Below, one piece after another: positions 22,128 through 34,039 of a DNA stretch of 64,000 nt. The position numbers and the translations under genes are program-made. Each line of letters opens with the position of its first letter. The stretch's first letter is position 1. The DNA comes from Haberlea rhodopensis (taxonomy: Eukaryota > Streptophyta > Magnoliopsida > Lamiales > Gesneriaceae): positions 3,170,361-3,234,360 of the forward strand of contig CAJQUN010000039.1 of NCBI GenBank assembly GCA_907163345.1, written 5' to 3'. Below the pieces are notes generated by a model. The model had not been told where the DNA came from and did no database searches. It saw only the letters and a program-made list of their open reading frames with translations.

Positions 22128-25100
22128 ATGGCAGCAAATATCGATATAGGAGACGCAGTGAGTGTTAATGCAAGTGCTGGGCGTACAAATCCTCTACCAC
22201 CGCCATCTTTGGGCGAAGAACCGTGTGAACAGCAGTTGTTGCCTGGGGAACTGAGCTTGACTCAATTACTTGCATACCGACCTCCAATGTTTGAAGGAAC
22301 TGAGACAGGGGAACAGGCCGAAGAGTGGTTAGAAAGGATAGAACAAATCTTCGTGGCGGCTCCTTGTGCAAAGTCGGCCTGAATAAGGTTAGCAGAATTC
22401 CAGCTGTCCAAGAAGGCACTAATGTGGTGGAAGACCATGGTGATAGAACAGGAGGCTCAAGGGCATGAGATAAACTGGAAGCTGTTTAGAACTCGATTTC
22501 TGACCCAAAACTTTTCGGCCGCGGCACGGGAAGCTAAGGGGGATGAATTTACTAACCTGAAGCAAGGTACTATGCCGGTGTCAGACTTTGCTCTTCACTA
22601 TTGTTCCTTGCTCAGATATGTACCTCATGTCGCCACAAATACTCAAGCAAAGATGAGGCACTTCATGAAAGGCTTGAGGCCTGAATTGTATGATAGGGTG
22701 ATCACTTATGGCCCTACTTGTTTTGATGACGCCCTTGCACGGGCTGAGCTGGCAGAATTGGGAGTGGGTGCATATCCGACTGTAGCGCCACCTCCAGCAC
22801 CACCTCAGAGATCGACCCTGGAAAACTTGAAACCTAGGGCGACCATTTTAAGCCAAGGGGGAACTCATCAGCTTCCCGATTCAGTGGTAGACGGCCTGAT
22901 GTGCGTGGAAGGGGAAACCGTGGGAATAATGGCCCGTCAAATAGGGGACAGTCTCAAGCAAGTAATCATGGGAGAATTAGATGTTTCCTTTGCGGGGGAC
23001 CCCACTCGGTGAAGGAATGTTCTCCTTGTTTTGAATGCGGTAAGCATGGCCACTTTGCTCGAGAATGTCCTAATCGGGGAGGACCACAGAACACTATGGG
23101 GAGACCTTTAGACAGGGCAGTGCAACAAAGACCACCGTTTGTACCGAGACCATTGGGCGGTCAGCCATTGGGGCCACCTCAAGGGAAAGTGTACGCTCTG
23201 ACCAGGGAGCAGGCTACAGCGGCTCCAGAGGAAGTGATAGCGGGTACGTGTCATTTATTTACGCACCCTGCTTTTATTTTGATAGACACATGTGCATCAC
23301 ACTCCTTTGTGTCAACGAGTTTTGTGGAGAGGCACCGCATATGCACGTCTCCGTCGCCCACGCCTCTTCTGGTCTCGACACCCGCTGGAAAGAGTATGAT
23401 TGCGGATCGGTTTGTTGTTGACGGCCTCATTTATTTTGAGGGCAACGAATTGAAGTCAGATTTGATTGTTCTGGGAATGTCAGACTTTGACTGCATTGTG
23501 GGCATTGATGTATTGAACAGGTATCAGGCAGTGATGGACTGCATATAGAGAACAGTTCGGTTCAGATCTGATTTGGGGGTTCAGTGGACTTTTTATGGGG
23601 ATGGTTCTCGCTCGAGAATCACATTGATATCGGCGATCAAGATGGCTCAGTTATTGGAACGTGGGCATATGGGTTACCTTATTTATGCCATTGATATTGC
23701 TGAAAAGAAGGAAGAGTTAAGGGTCGAGGATATACCCGTAGTCGCAGAGTTTGCCGATGTATTCCCGGAGGAGATTCCCGGATTTCCACCGGCTAGGGAA
23801 GTCGAGTTTGGGATTGAATTACTACCGGGAACACCCGCTATTTCTCGTGCCCCTTACAGGATGGCACCGGCAGAGTTAAGAGAGTTGAAAGAGCAACTAC
23901 ATGAACTCCTTGACAAGGGTTACATACGCCCCAGTTTATCGCCTTGGGGTGCGCCTGTATTATTTGTGAAAAAGAAAGATGGGTCGATGCGTCTGTGCAT
24001 CGACTACAGACAATTGAACAAGGCCACAGTGAAGAATAAATACCCTCTTCCGCGGATCGATGACTTATTTGATCAGTTGCAGGGCACGAGGTTGTACAGT
24101 AAAATTGATTTGAGGTCGGGGTACCATCAAATTTGAGTTAGAGAGGAAGATGTGCAGAAGACATCATTCCGGACCCGTTATGGTCATTATGAGTTTCTGG
24201 TCATGCCGTTTGGAGTGACAAACGCCCCGCCTGTCTTTATGAGCTTGATGAACCGAGTATTCCAACCATACCTTGATCAGTTCGTCATTGTATTCATTGA
24301 CGACATACTCATCTACTCTCGGAGTGAGGAAGAGCACAAGAATCATTTGAGGACAGTGCTCCAGATTCTTAGGGACAATCAGTTGTACGCCAAGCTCAGC
24401 AAGTGTGAATTTTGGTTGAGCAGCGTGGTATTTTTGGGACATGTGATCTCTAGTAATGGGATATCTGTGGACCCCAGGACGGTAGAGGCAGTGATGGATT
24501 GGTCTGCGCCTACATCTGTGCCCGAGATCCGGAGCTTCCTTCGTTTAGCGGGTTATTACCGACGTTTCGTCGAGGGATTCTGTAAGATCGCTAAGTCGTT
24601 GACACAGTTGACCCAGAAAGGAGTTCCGTTTTTGTGGTCCGAGGCATGTGAGCAGAGCTTCCAAGAGTTGAAGCATCGGTTGACTACATCACCTGTATTG
24701 GTGATTCCTTCGGAGAACGAGAGGTTTGCTTTGTACACGGATGCATCACTGCAAGGTTTGGGCTGTGTACTGACGCAGGATAAGCACGTGGTGGCTTATG
24801 CTTCGAGGCAGTTAAAGCCTCATGAGACCAGATACCCAGTTCATGATTTGGAACTGGCGGCTATCATTTTCGCCTTGAAAATTTGGCGGCATTACCTATA
24901 TGGTACTTCATTTACCATTTATACGGACCATAAGAGCTTGGAGTTCTTATTCACCCAAGCGGAGCTGAATATGAGGCAGAGGAGATGGATGGACTTGCTC
25001 AAGGACTATGACTGCGAGATAGAGTACCATCCGGGGAAGGCGAACCTGACAGCTGACGCCTTGAGTAGGAAGGTAAAGTATACCGCGGAGGATGTTATTC

Positions 25101-26631
25101 AGTTATCAGCCATGATGACTTCTTGTTGCCATCTGGGATATGACTTTGATGTGGACACATCACCGGTACATGTATCGACCCTGTTGGCAGAGCCGGACAT
25201 CTTTGAATCTATCAGGAAAGCTCAGATGTCAGACGTTGAGGTGCAGAGATGGTTATCATTATCACGTCTGGGTCAGTCATCAAAGTTCAGAGTGGCAGAA
25301 GATGATTCCTTGAGGCTTGGTAACTGTTGGGTAGTGCCGAGGGCACCGGAGTTGCGTCAAGGGATCTTGCATCGTGCACATAGCAGCAAGTTTAGCATAC
25401 ATCCAGGTGGGAGAAAGATGTACAAGGACTTGTGTGACTAGTTTTGGTGGAGGCGGATGAAAAGAGACGTCATCACATTTGTCAAGAAGTGTTTGATTTG
25501 TCAGCAAGTAAAAGCGGAGAGGCAGAGGCCCGGTGGCGAGTTGAAGAGTTTAGAGATACCGGAGTGGAAGTGGGAACACATATCTATGGACTTCGTGACC
25601 CACTTGCCAAGGACTGCCTCGGGATATGATGCGATCTGGGTGATCGTGGATAGATTGACGAAGGTGGCTCACTTCATCCCTTATTGTATGTTGTACACAT
25701 ACTTAAAGATGGTCCAATTGTATGTACCACACGTGGTAAGGTTACATGGGTTCCAGTCTCGATTGTGTCTGACAGAGACCCACAGTTCACATCACATTTT
25801 TGGGAAGGTCTTCAGTCAGCTTTGGGTACGGAGGTTAGACTGAGTACAACTTATCACCCTCAGACAGATGGTCAGACAGAGCGTACCACACAGACGCTCG
25901 AAGATATGTTGAGGGCATGTGTATTGGAGTTTGATACTCCATGGCAAGATTCAGTGCCACTGGTAGAGTTCTCTTATAATAACAGCTACCAGGCGAGCAT
26001 TCAGATGGCTCCATCCGAAGCTCTTTACGGTCGACGTTGTAGGTTGCCGTTATACTGGGAGGACTTGACTAGTAAGACGGTCGGGGGACCGGAATTGATT
26101 CGAGAAATGGAAGAGAAGATCAAAGTGATTCGTCAGAAGATGAAGGCAGCCCAGGACAGGCAGTCAGCCTATGCGAATAAACGGCGGAGACCGTTGGAGT
26201 TCCAGTTGGGAGACAGAGTCTTTCTGAAGATCTCACCTTTCAGGGGTGTGGTTCGGTTTGGTATACGTGGTAAATTGTCTCCGAGGTATGTGGGACCATA
26301 TGAGATATTGTAGCGTATCGGTACTCTAGCTTACCGTTTGGCCCTACCGCCGTCATTGTCTGGTATACATGACGTCTTTCATGTCTCTATGTTACGGAAG
26401 TATGAGCCAGATCCGTCTCATGTTTTACATCCCTCAGAGGTTCAGTTGGGTTCAGATGTGTCCTACGTGGAACGACCAGTTAGAATTCTGGATCGAGAGG
26501 ATCACAGACTTCGGAGCAAGGTTATACCGATGGTAAAGGTTCAGTGGGATCGTAGGGGTGTCGAGGAGGCCACGTGGGAGACGGAGCAGTATATGGTGCA
26601 ACATTACCCGGAACTATTTTCTGGTATGTGA
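22128..26631 (+). pseudogene. Tekay gag-pol polyprotein, broken
   Basis: Start ATG 22128 (MAANIDIGDAVSV). Gag has the PPMFEGTETGEQAEEWL region, then TGA at 22380 and a frameshift near 22890 before a CCHC knuckle, CFECGKHGHFAREC. The protease motif reads IDTCASHSF where DTGA is expected. TAG 23546, TGA 24134 and TAG 25439 interrupt the reading. RT carries FIDDILIYSRS, RNase H YTDASLQGLG and TDHKSLEF, integrase CLICQQVK. A frameshift near 25700 and TAG 26311 follow. The tail, VQWDRRGVEEATWE, is the plant CHDCR-type chromodomain remnant typical of Tekay. It would have coded all proteins for retrotransposition; it cannot now. Confidence 0.93.
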
Positions 26632-26687
26632 TTATGTTTAGTTTCGTTTTGGGTAAGTGCATGCGATTTTCGGGGGCGAAATCTTAT

Positions 26688-26701
26688 AAGTAGGGGAGTA
26701 T
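26688..26701 (+). other. Polypurine tract of Tekay element
   Basis: AAGTAGGGGAGTAT before the TG of the 3' LTR, preceded by TTTTCGGGGGCGAAATC, the usual Ty3 3'-end context. Confidence 0.8.
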
Positions 26702-28717
26702 TGTGATATCCCCGAAATAATTAATTGCAATTTGGACATTAATTATGTTTATGTGATTACTTATGGTGGTAATTAATATATGTGTTGGGATTAATTATCT
26801 GGGTGAAATGCTTAGTCACATGGTATGCATGACCCGGTGGTGCACTTCGGGGTGCATGTTATGCATGTTGGGAAATTGGGGATTATTATGGTTTGATTAT
26901 GGTAATTGATAATTATTTGGTAAAGCATGATTTTAATGGGATTTTTTATGCATCCTGGTAAATGCTTTTAAAATATCATGTTGGGGTGTTTTATATACCA
27001 TAGTAATTGTGGGAGTACAATTTAATTAAAACCCACTTAATACCCCAAACTCCCACTATACCCATCACTTTTCTTTTCCCCCAAATCACTCATCCAAACC
27101 CTCCTCCTCTCCATTTTCGAGTTTGGGCATAAAGTGGAAGAGAAATCCTTGCAAAAACTTGATTTGTGGAATTTGTTGGGAGATTTGGAGTCCCCAAGAG
27201 GTATGGATACCTCCTTATTGTTTTTGTAGTGTTTGGATTGAGTTTGAAATGGTTTTGAGTGGTTTTTGAAATGGGTCATTTTGGGGTTGGCATTATTTTG
27301 GTTGGGTGTTGGATTTTTGGGTTGTTTAAGGTGTATTTTTGAAGGTTTATTATGTTTTTATGTTGTTGGTTTGATGGTAGGAGTGTTGGTATGGTTTGGG
27401 ATGAAAATGGTGTACAAAAATGGTGGATTTCGAAGTGCAGGACTCGGCGATCGATCGCCCGTTTTTGGCGATCGATCGCGAGCCAGCAGTAGGCTCCAGA
27501 AGCATTCGGCGATCGATCGCCACTTTTGGGCGATCGATCGGCAAGGCTGGCGATCGATCGCGCCAAATGTGGCTATCGATCGCCGAAGGATAAAATTTTG
27601 GCTTCGGGCAGAATGATCTCGCGATCGATCGCGCCCTTGCGGCGATCGATCGCGAGATGCAAAATATGGTGTTTTTGGATTTATTTTGTGGAATTTTTGA
27701 TATTGGACTATAATTGGCTTCTAATATTGATTTCTATGGTTGTGTAGAACCATCCCAGGTACCAACAACTTCAAGAAGATAAAGTTCTTCAACTTCTCCA
27801 CTCTTGAAACTAAGGTACGTAGTGAGACGTATGGGCATCGGACGGTAAAATGTGTTCTTATGCTTTTGGCTACATATATATCGTGGACAAGTGTGGATTA
27901 CGAAATGTGTTGATATATATTGAGATAATGGTGATGCATTATGATTGTGGACTCAAGTGTTACGTCTATATATGTGGTTAGAAATGCTTGATTGTTCCGG
28001 TGGTTGTTATATACGAGCGAGGGAGGTACTTGCCGCTGTCATATGAAGCGATTGTAATATGATATTTGCCGCTGTCATGTCGAAGCGATGTACATGCCGC
28101 TGTCATTGTCGAAGCGAGGGATATCATATGATGCCGATATATGTCGAAGCGAGGGGTCCTAAAATTCCGCTGTTGTAATAGGACCGGAACAGTCACATTT
28201 CTAGTGATTAATGTGGATTATTGTGGATATATCTGGAATGTAGTATCGATCATTATATTGTGAACTAATGATTTGTGCATGAGTTTATGAAACATGAACA
28301 ACCATGAAAATGTGCTAATGTGGTAAATCAGGGAGCATACATACATACATATCTCATGCAATTAATTATGTTATTGTGCTTGGATTTTGTTGAATGGTGA
28401 TGGATATGCTCATGGTAAGTTGTTCCTGTAGGTACACTTTTGGACTTGGAGGGCTTTGGGCAGGGTTGAGGCAGTGAGCTACGAGGAGCATTACTGAATT
28501 AGGATACAGGAATTTTGGATAGTCTCTACTCCAGTAGTAGTGTAAATCTATAGTATTAACATTCATTATTGGGAATGTAATTAATTAACTTTGGAAGTTT
28601 ATTTTTGGCATGTAATCCTGTTAGCTCAAGGTTACAACCGGAACCATAACTTGTCTTTTAATAAATATTGGCCCTATTTACATGTTTATTACACTGTTAA
28701 GGTAGAGAGGCCTTATA
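26702..28717 (+). repeat. 3' LTR of Tekay element
   Basis: 2016 bp, homologous throughout to 19909-21923. It ends CCTTATA where the 5' copy ends TCTTACA, so the terminal CA has become TA. The palindrome cluster is 27446-27654 and better preserved than in the 5' copy. Confidence 0.95.
27446..27654 (+). repeat. Palindrome cluster in Tekay 3' LTR
   Basis: Same seven units as in the 5' LTR. Here six keep GATCGATC intact; one has CTATCG in place of CGATCG. Confidence 0.85.
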
Positions 28718-28776
28718 GTGCACTTGCGGTATAGAATAGCTACTCTCGAAAATACTATTTAAAATAAAAGCGATCA
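28718..28776 (+). repeat. 5' LTR fragment of Athila-G, part 2
   Basis: Continues the LTR interrupted at 19908 and matches 33956-34014. It ends GCGATCA, with CA as LTR terminus, four bases before the primer site. Confidence 0.85.
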
Positions 28777-28780
28777 AGTT

Positions 28781-28798
28781 TGGCGCCGTTGCCAGGGA
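28781..28798 (+). other. Primer binding site of Athila-G (tRNA-Asp type)
   Basis: TGGCGCCGTTGCCAGGGA matches the complement of the 3' end of plant tRNA-Asp except for one A in place of G. This is the usual Athila primer. Confidence 0.85.
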
Positions 28799-28937
28799 CT
28801 AGTTTTAATAATATCAAACGAGATTAGTTGACTGTAGTTTAGTCGTTTGTTTTTTTTATTATTTTTCGATTTTTTTTTTCTCTTCTACTGTTTCTTTTTG
28901 TTTTGGTTGATTGTTACAGGGTACTATCTCTTGGTAC

Positions 28938-31385
28938 ATGCTAAGGAGTATCAACCATACACTTGAGCCTTTTGATCCCGAGATCGAACGCACTTGTCAA
29001 AGGAGGCTAAGGCAAGCAAGAACACTAATGGCCAATAACAAGGAAGTTCCAGTTGCACCAGTGGCAAGGTCACTCATGGATTACGCCCACCCTTCATTCC
29101 ATGGATCGATGTCGAGTATCACGAGACCCACCATCCAGGCCAACAATTTTGAGATCAAGCCTGCTATCATACAAATGATCCAGCACTCGGTGCAGTTTGG
29201 GGGAGCGACCACTGAGGATCACAACACTCACATAGCAAATTTCTTGGAAATTTGTGACACCTTCATGCACAATGGCGTCACTGACGACGCCATTAGGTTA
29301 CGACTGTTCCCTTTCTCTTTAAATAATAAAGCTAAATCTTGGTTGCATTCTTTGTCTACAGAATCAATTACCACTTGGGATGGGATGATGCAAGCTTTCT
29401 TGTCCAAATACTTCCCACCATCAAAGACTGCTAAGATGCAAAATGATATCACTACATTTGCACAACATGATCCTGAAACACTTTATGAAGCATGGGAGCG
29501 CTTCAAGGACTTACTGAGGAGATGCCCACACCATGGCCTTCCCATCTGGCTGCAGGTACAAACTTTCTATAACGGTTTATTTTATGATAATCGTTCTATG
29601 ATTGATGTAGCATCAGGAGGTACTGTGATGAGAAAGACGCCGGAGGAGGCCTATACACTGTTGGAGGAGATGGCTGCTAATAGCTGTCAATGGCAGTTCG
29701 AGAGGAACGTGCCAAAGAAGCAAGCTGGAGTTCATCAAGTGAGCAAAGTTACTGTGTTGGCCGCTCAAATTGAGGCATTGAACAAGAGACTAGGTAGCAT
29801 GAGCATGACAGGGATGAAAGCTCAAGGGATTACTTGTGACCTATGTGGAGGAAACCGAGCGTTGAAAGCCAAACAGGTAACACATTCGTTATGACTAATG
29901 AAGCTGTGCATTATGTAGGAAACCGGCCACAAAACAACCCCTACCCAAATACATACAATACGGGGTTGAGGTATCAACCACAACCACCACCGGGTTATCC
30001 ACCACAGCCGAGCATGGAGGAACTATTGACCAAATTTATATCCTCAACGGAAACAAGGATGAATAAGCAAGATTCATCTATCAAAAACTTGGAGATCCAA
30101 GTAGGGCAATTGGCAACTATCTTGGCTGGGAGAGCACAAGGAACTCTACCGAGTGACACAGAGAAGAATCCAAAGGACCAAGCCAATGCTGTGACCCTAA
30201 GGAGTGGAAAAGAACTTGGTGATGAGAAGGAGACTGAAAAGATTGCTATTAAGCAAGAGGAGAAGGAGCAGCCACGCAACAAGGGTAAGTCCACTAGAGA
30301 CACTACATCTATCACACCACAAGAAAAGGTACACATTCCTCTCTCATTCTCTGCAACATTTAATAGGGCAAAGGTTGATTCAAACTTTGCCTAATTTTTA
30401 GACATGCTTAAGAATTTGCATATAGATATACCATTTATTGATGCCTTGCGAGAAATGCCAAATTATGCTGAATTCTTAAAGAAGATGTTGTCTAAGAAGC
30501 AGAAATTGGGAGAGCACAAGACTGTCTTTTTGACTGAGAAATGTAGTGCTATTGTGCAAAAGAAATCGGCCACCAGATTAAAAGATCCAGTGAGTTTCTC
30601 TATCCCTTGCACTATTGGGCCTATTTCTTCCATTAAATCATTATGTGATTTGGGTGCTAGTGTGAACTTAATGCCTTTGTCTGTTTTTAGGTGACTTGGA
30701 CTGGGAGAGCCGAAGACCACAAGGGTGGTGTTGCAAATGGCGGACAAGTCTATCACCTACCCACTAGGAATCGTCAAGGATGTGCTAGTCAAGATAGATC
30801 AATTCACTTTCCCGGTGGATTTTCTAGTGTTGGATATGGAGGAGGACGCGAGTATGCCATTGATCCTGGGGTGCCCATTCCTAGCTACTGGAAGAGCTAT
30901 TATCGATGTTGAAGAAGGGAAGTTGATCCTCCGTGTAGGAAAGGATCATGTTACCTTTACTATGTTTCAAAACTTCACCACATGCACACAACACACACAC
31001 ATGTTTTATTATTGACAAAATTAATACTTTGCCTGATGATGTGGTGCAAGATACTGATAAGGTGAAGGTGAAGACCGAACTAGAGACTGAAGAAGGCAAG
31101 AGCCATGACATGGTGAAGCCAAGGAAGGCGAAGAAGAAAAAAGATAAAAGGACGCTTATGAAGGGAGAGACAGTCCAATTGCATAAAGCGCCACCACCTT
31201 GCATTTTCCAAAGCAAGCGAAAGGCTTCATGGGTTGGACAATTCACTGTTACGAAGATATACCCGCATGGAGCCATTAAGGTAAGTGATCCTATTCTAGG
31301 CACTTATGTCGTTAATGATGAGAGGTTGAAGCATTACCCAGTTGATTACGGAGATTCATGCTCCACACACCATCCCAACCTTTGA
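28938..31385 (+). pseudogene. Athila-G gag-protease fused to integrase tail
   Basis: ATG 28938; PEIERT near the N-terminus and the gag line SWLHSLSTESITTW...LSKYFPP are shared with the TR-GAG element at 58.6-61.2 kb. A long T/C tract and ACAG|G just upstream could be a 3' splice site. Breaks: frameshift near 29850, TAA 30392, TGA 30692. The protease domain has LCDLGASVNLMPLSV. After residue runs of the protease end (about 31000) the frame changes and the text becomes an Athila integrase C-terminus (WVGQFTVTKIYPHGAIKV). RT, RNase H and the integrase core are missing, so this is an internal deletion. Confidence 0.85.
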
Positions 31386-32820
31386 GAAAATGTGGTAATA
31401 AGTCCAGCTTGGGACTATAAATCAAGAACTCTTTCTTAACCCTTTGCTTTGTTTTAGTTTATTCATGTGTGCTATGATCTGTCCAACACTACACCCCACG
31501 AGCTGATAAGGAATTGGACAACGATCACTGACGGTCGTTGCCAACAGTAAATGTTTTGTCCTATTTTCCATGCTTATTACATTGAGGACAATGCATGAAT
31601 TAAGTTTGTGGGAGTGCATTACTGTGTCATGCTTTTTATTTGAAAATTGATCGTTTCTTGAGCACCAACAAGAAAAGTTTCTTGAAAATGAGTTCAATTA
31701 GTAGATAAGAATAAATCATAGTAGTGGTCTCTATTCCATGATGATATTAGTCTCACTTTGCATGTCAATTTAAGTTTTGATGATTGTAAAACTTTTTTGT
31801 GAATATCTTGTTTTGAGAAGCATGTCAAAGATGAGGAATTTTTTGAGCACATTTGAGTAATAATCTTGTGAATTGCATTTGGAGTAGTGAAGTGAACTTG
31901 ATGAATTATTTTGAGCATCTTAGAGTACCTTAGAAACTATTTGATGATGACACTTTGAGGTGAAATTTTATAGTTATGAACTTGACTTGGAAATGATTTA
32001 GGCGATCTTTGGACCGTTTGAGCCTTTCAAGCTTACCATGTTTACATCAATCTCTAGTATCCTAATTTGAGCCTAATTGAAAAAGAATGGAGTGTGTTTA
32101 ACATACTATTAGCCCCCATTCAACATTATTTGGCAAACTCATTATACTCACCTAATTGAGCCTAAAATGAATATTTTTATCTTCACCCTAAGGGAGTATA
32201 ATGATTCTCATTAGATTCACATGAATTACTATATTTTGATGAGCTTATTGTAAAAAAGATGATGAATGAGAAAAGAATAGAAAAAGCCTTGAGAAAAAAA
32301 TTTATCCAACTAAGACCCAAAGTAACCATGGCTAAAAGAGAAAAAGAAGACAAGCTCAAGTTGTGCTAACAATATGAACATTACATGCTTATACTCTCTT
32401 CTTTGTGCTATCCTATCCTTTCTTTGAAGCCAAACACCTAGTCTTAACGCTACAAGCTTAAAAAGACATATTGATCCAAGTCTAGGGAGTGGCTACATTA
32501 GTGGAGAAATTGTTTGAAAATAAGTCTATGGAATGCTCAAGGATAATCTTAACTTTCATTACCTAGCATGATTTGATCTATGAAAATTGCATGGAATTTG
32601 AGAGTGACAATAGCACACACGCACGTTCTGATTCGGAGACATGTTGTTTGATCTAGGAGAAAACACAATTTGTTAAACTTTCTGATTTATTTTTGTTTGT
32701 TTTTGTTTGTCTGTAAGTGAGATGTCTGAGCTACATGATTGACTATGAATTGGTTTATTTGAATCTTCAATGTTGAACTTGACTATTTGATCTTATTTCT
32801 TGCTCGAGAAGATCAAGTTT
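31386..32820 (+). other. Non-coding 3' region of Athila-G
   Basis: AT-rich, no protein recognised. Long 3' non-coding regions are usual in Athila elements. It ends at a purine tract. Confidence 0.7.
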
Positions 32821-32834
32821 AAGTTTGGGGGAGT
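32821..32834 (+). other. Polypurine tract of Athila-G
   Basis: AAGTTTGGGGGAGT directly before TGATAAATGG, the LTR start. Confidence 0.8.
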
Positions 32835-34014
32835 TGATAAATGGTATTTTTACACTTAATTTGATATAATATTAGGGGCGTTTTTGTAGTGATTCTTTGA
32901 AAATATTACTGTTTTTGGTTTATATCTCTATATTTCAGGAATCCAGGGCGAAATGCATAAAAGTGGAGGAAATAGGCTTAAAATGATGAAAAAGGACCAA
33001 ACTGAGCAAACCTGAAAAAGGAGGGGCAAAATCGTAATTTGCTGAAAATAGAGGAAGCGATCGATCGCCTCTAGGCAGTAGCAAAATGCGATCGATCGCC
33101 TCATTTGAGGCGATCGAGCCTCGACTCAAAAAATTCAGGATTTTGTTTCCATCTTGGTTATTTGGTGTCCAAACTTGGTGAAACTCCTACTACCATAAAT
33201 ATGGATTATAATGGACGTTTTTGGGACTTTTGGGCTCATAATAAACCCTACAACAAGCAGCCTACATCACTCATCATCCTCTCCAACCATCCATACACCA
33301 TAACCATTGAAGAGAAGACGCATCGGAAGAGACGGGACGACGGAGTAACACAAGGAGTCAACGCCTCTCGTTATTTTCGTATTTCTAACTCTAGTTCTAT
33401 ATTTTGATTATTTAATGTTTAGAATGTTGCAAAACATGTTTATACATTGTTATTTGATGGAGATTTTTGGCTAGGTTTGTTATCAAGACTTAGAGAGATG
33501 AAGTCAAATACACGTTTGATAGCTATAGATATCTAGTAATCGAAAGTTAGAAGTTTTCACGGATCTTAATACAATATTGTGTTGTTAAATAAGTGCACGA
33601 GAGTGACTTACTACAATTTGATATTAGGTTTAATATAACTCGAGAGAGTATATTAGATAAATTTGGAAAACTCGTCACCTTAGATTGTTTGAATTCGATT
33701 CTTAACTAATAGGTGAATTGTGGGGGATTACATAGGTGAACCGAAAGTCTTGATAATTGTTTCTTTTGATTATATTCTTATTCGTTCTTATGTTTTTAGG
33801 GTTGATCTTGAGTTCATTAGTCAATTTAGTTAATTAATCACAACCAGTTATCATAGACTAAATATAGTTAAACTAGTGGAGTTTGGTACTTATTTCCTAG
33901 TCCTCGTGGGATCGACAATCCGTACTTTCATATCATTATACTAAAACTTGACACCGTGCACTTGCGGTAGTGAATCGTTACACTGGAAAATACTGTTTAA
34001 AATAAAAGCAATCA
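32835..34014 (+). repeat. 3' LTR of Athila-G
   Basis: 1180 bp, opens TGATAAATGG, ends AGCAATCA. It contains two GCGATCGATCGC palindromes (33057-33068 and 33088-33099) and a hairpin with arms CGATCGCCTC / GAGGCGATCG at 33093-33116. It is followed not by a target duplication but by a primer site. Confidence 0.85.
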
Positions 34015-34020
34015 AGTTTT

Positions 34021-34039
34021 TGGCGCCGTTGCCGGGGAC
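34021..34039 (+). other. Second tRNA-Asp-type primer site after the 3' LTR
   Basis: TGGCGCCGTTGCCGGGGAC, a full match to the primer site, stands after the downstream LTR. So this LTR was once the 5' LTR of another unit, as in tandem copies sharing an LTR. Sequence changes to the family-R LTR right after it. Confidence 0.85.

Larger units (their letters stand above)
19909..28717 (+). mobile_element. Tekay-type chromovirus, complete structure
   Basis: 8809 bp with both LTRs (2015 and 2016 bp) and an exact 5-bp duplication GTGCA at 19904-19908 and 28718-28722. Inside are primer site, gag with zinc knuckle, protease, RT, RNase H, integrase and a chromodomain-like tail, which is Ty3 order. It inserted into the Athila-G LTR. 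Roughly 35-40 LTR substitutions were counted by eye. The coding frame carries five stops and two frameshifts. Confidence 0.93.
19112..34039 (+). mobile_element. Athila-G: deleted Athila-like Ty3 element
   Basis: Truncated 5' LTR (19112-19908 plus 28718-28776, split by the Tekay insertion), tRNA-Asp-type primer site, gag and protease, then directly the C-terminal end of an integrase: RT, RNase H and most of integrase are missing. A 1.4 kb non-coding tail, purine tract, 1180-bp 3' LTR and a second primer site follow. The 5' LTR lacks about its first 510 bp relative to the 3' LTR. Confidence 0.8.
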
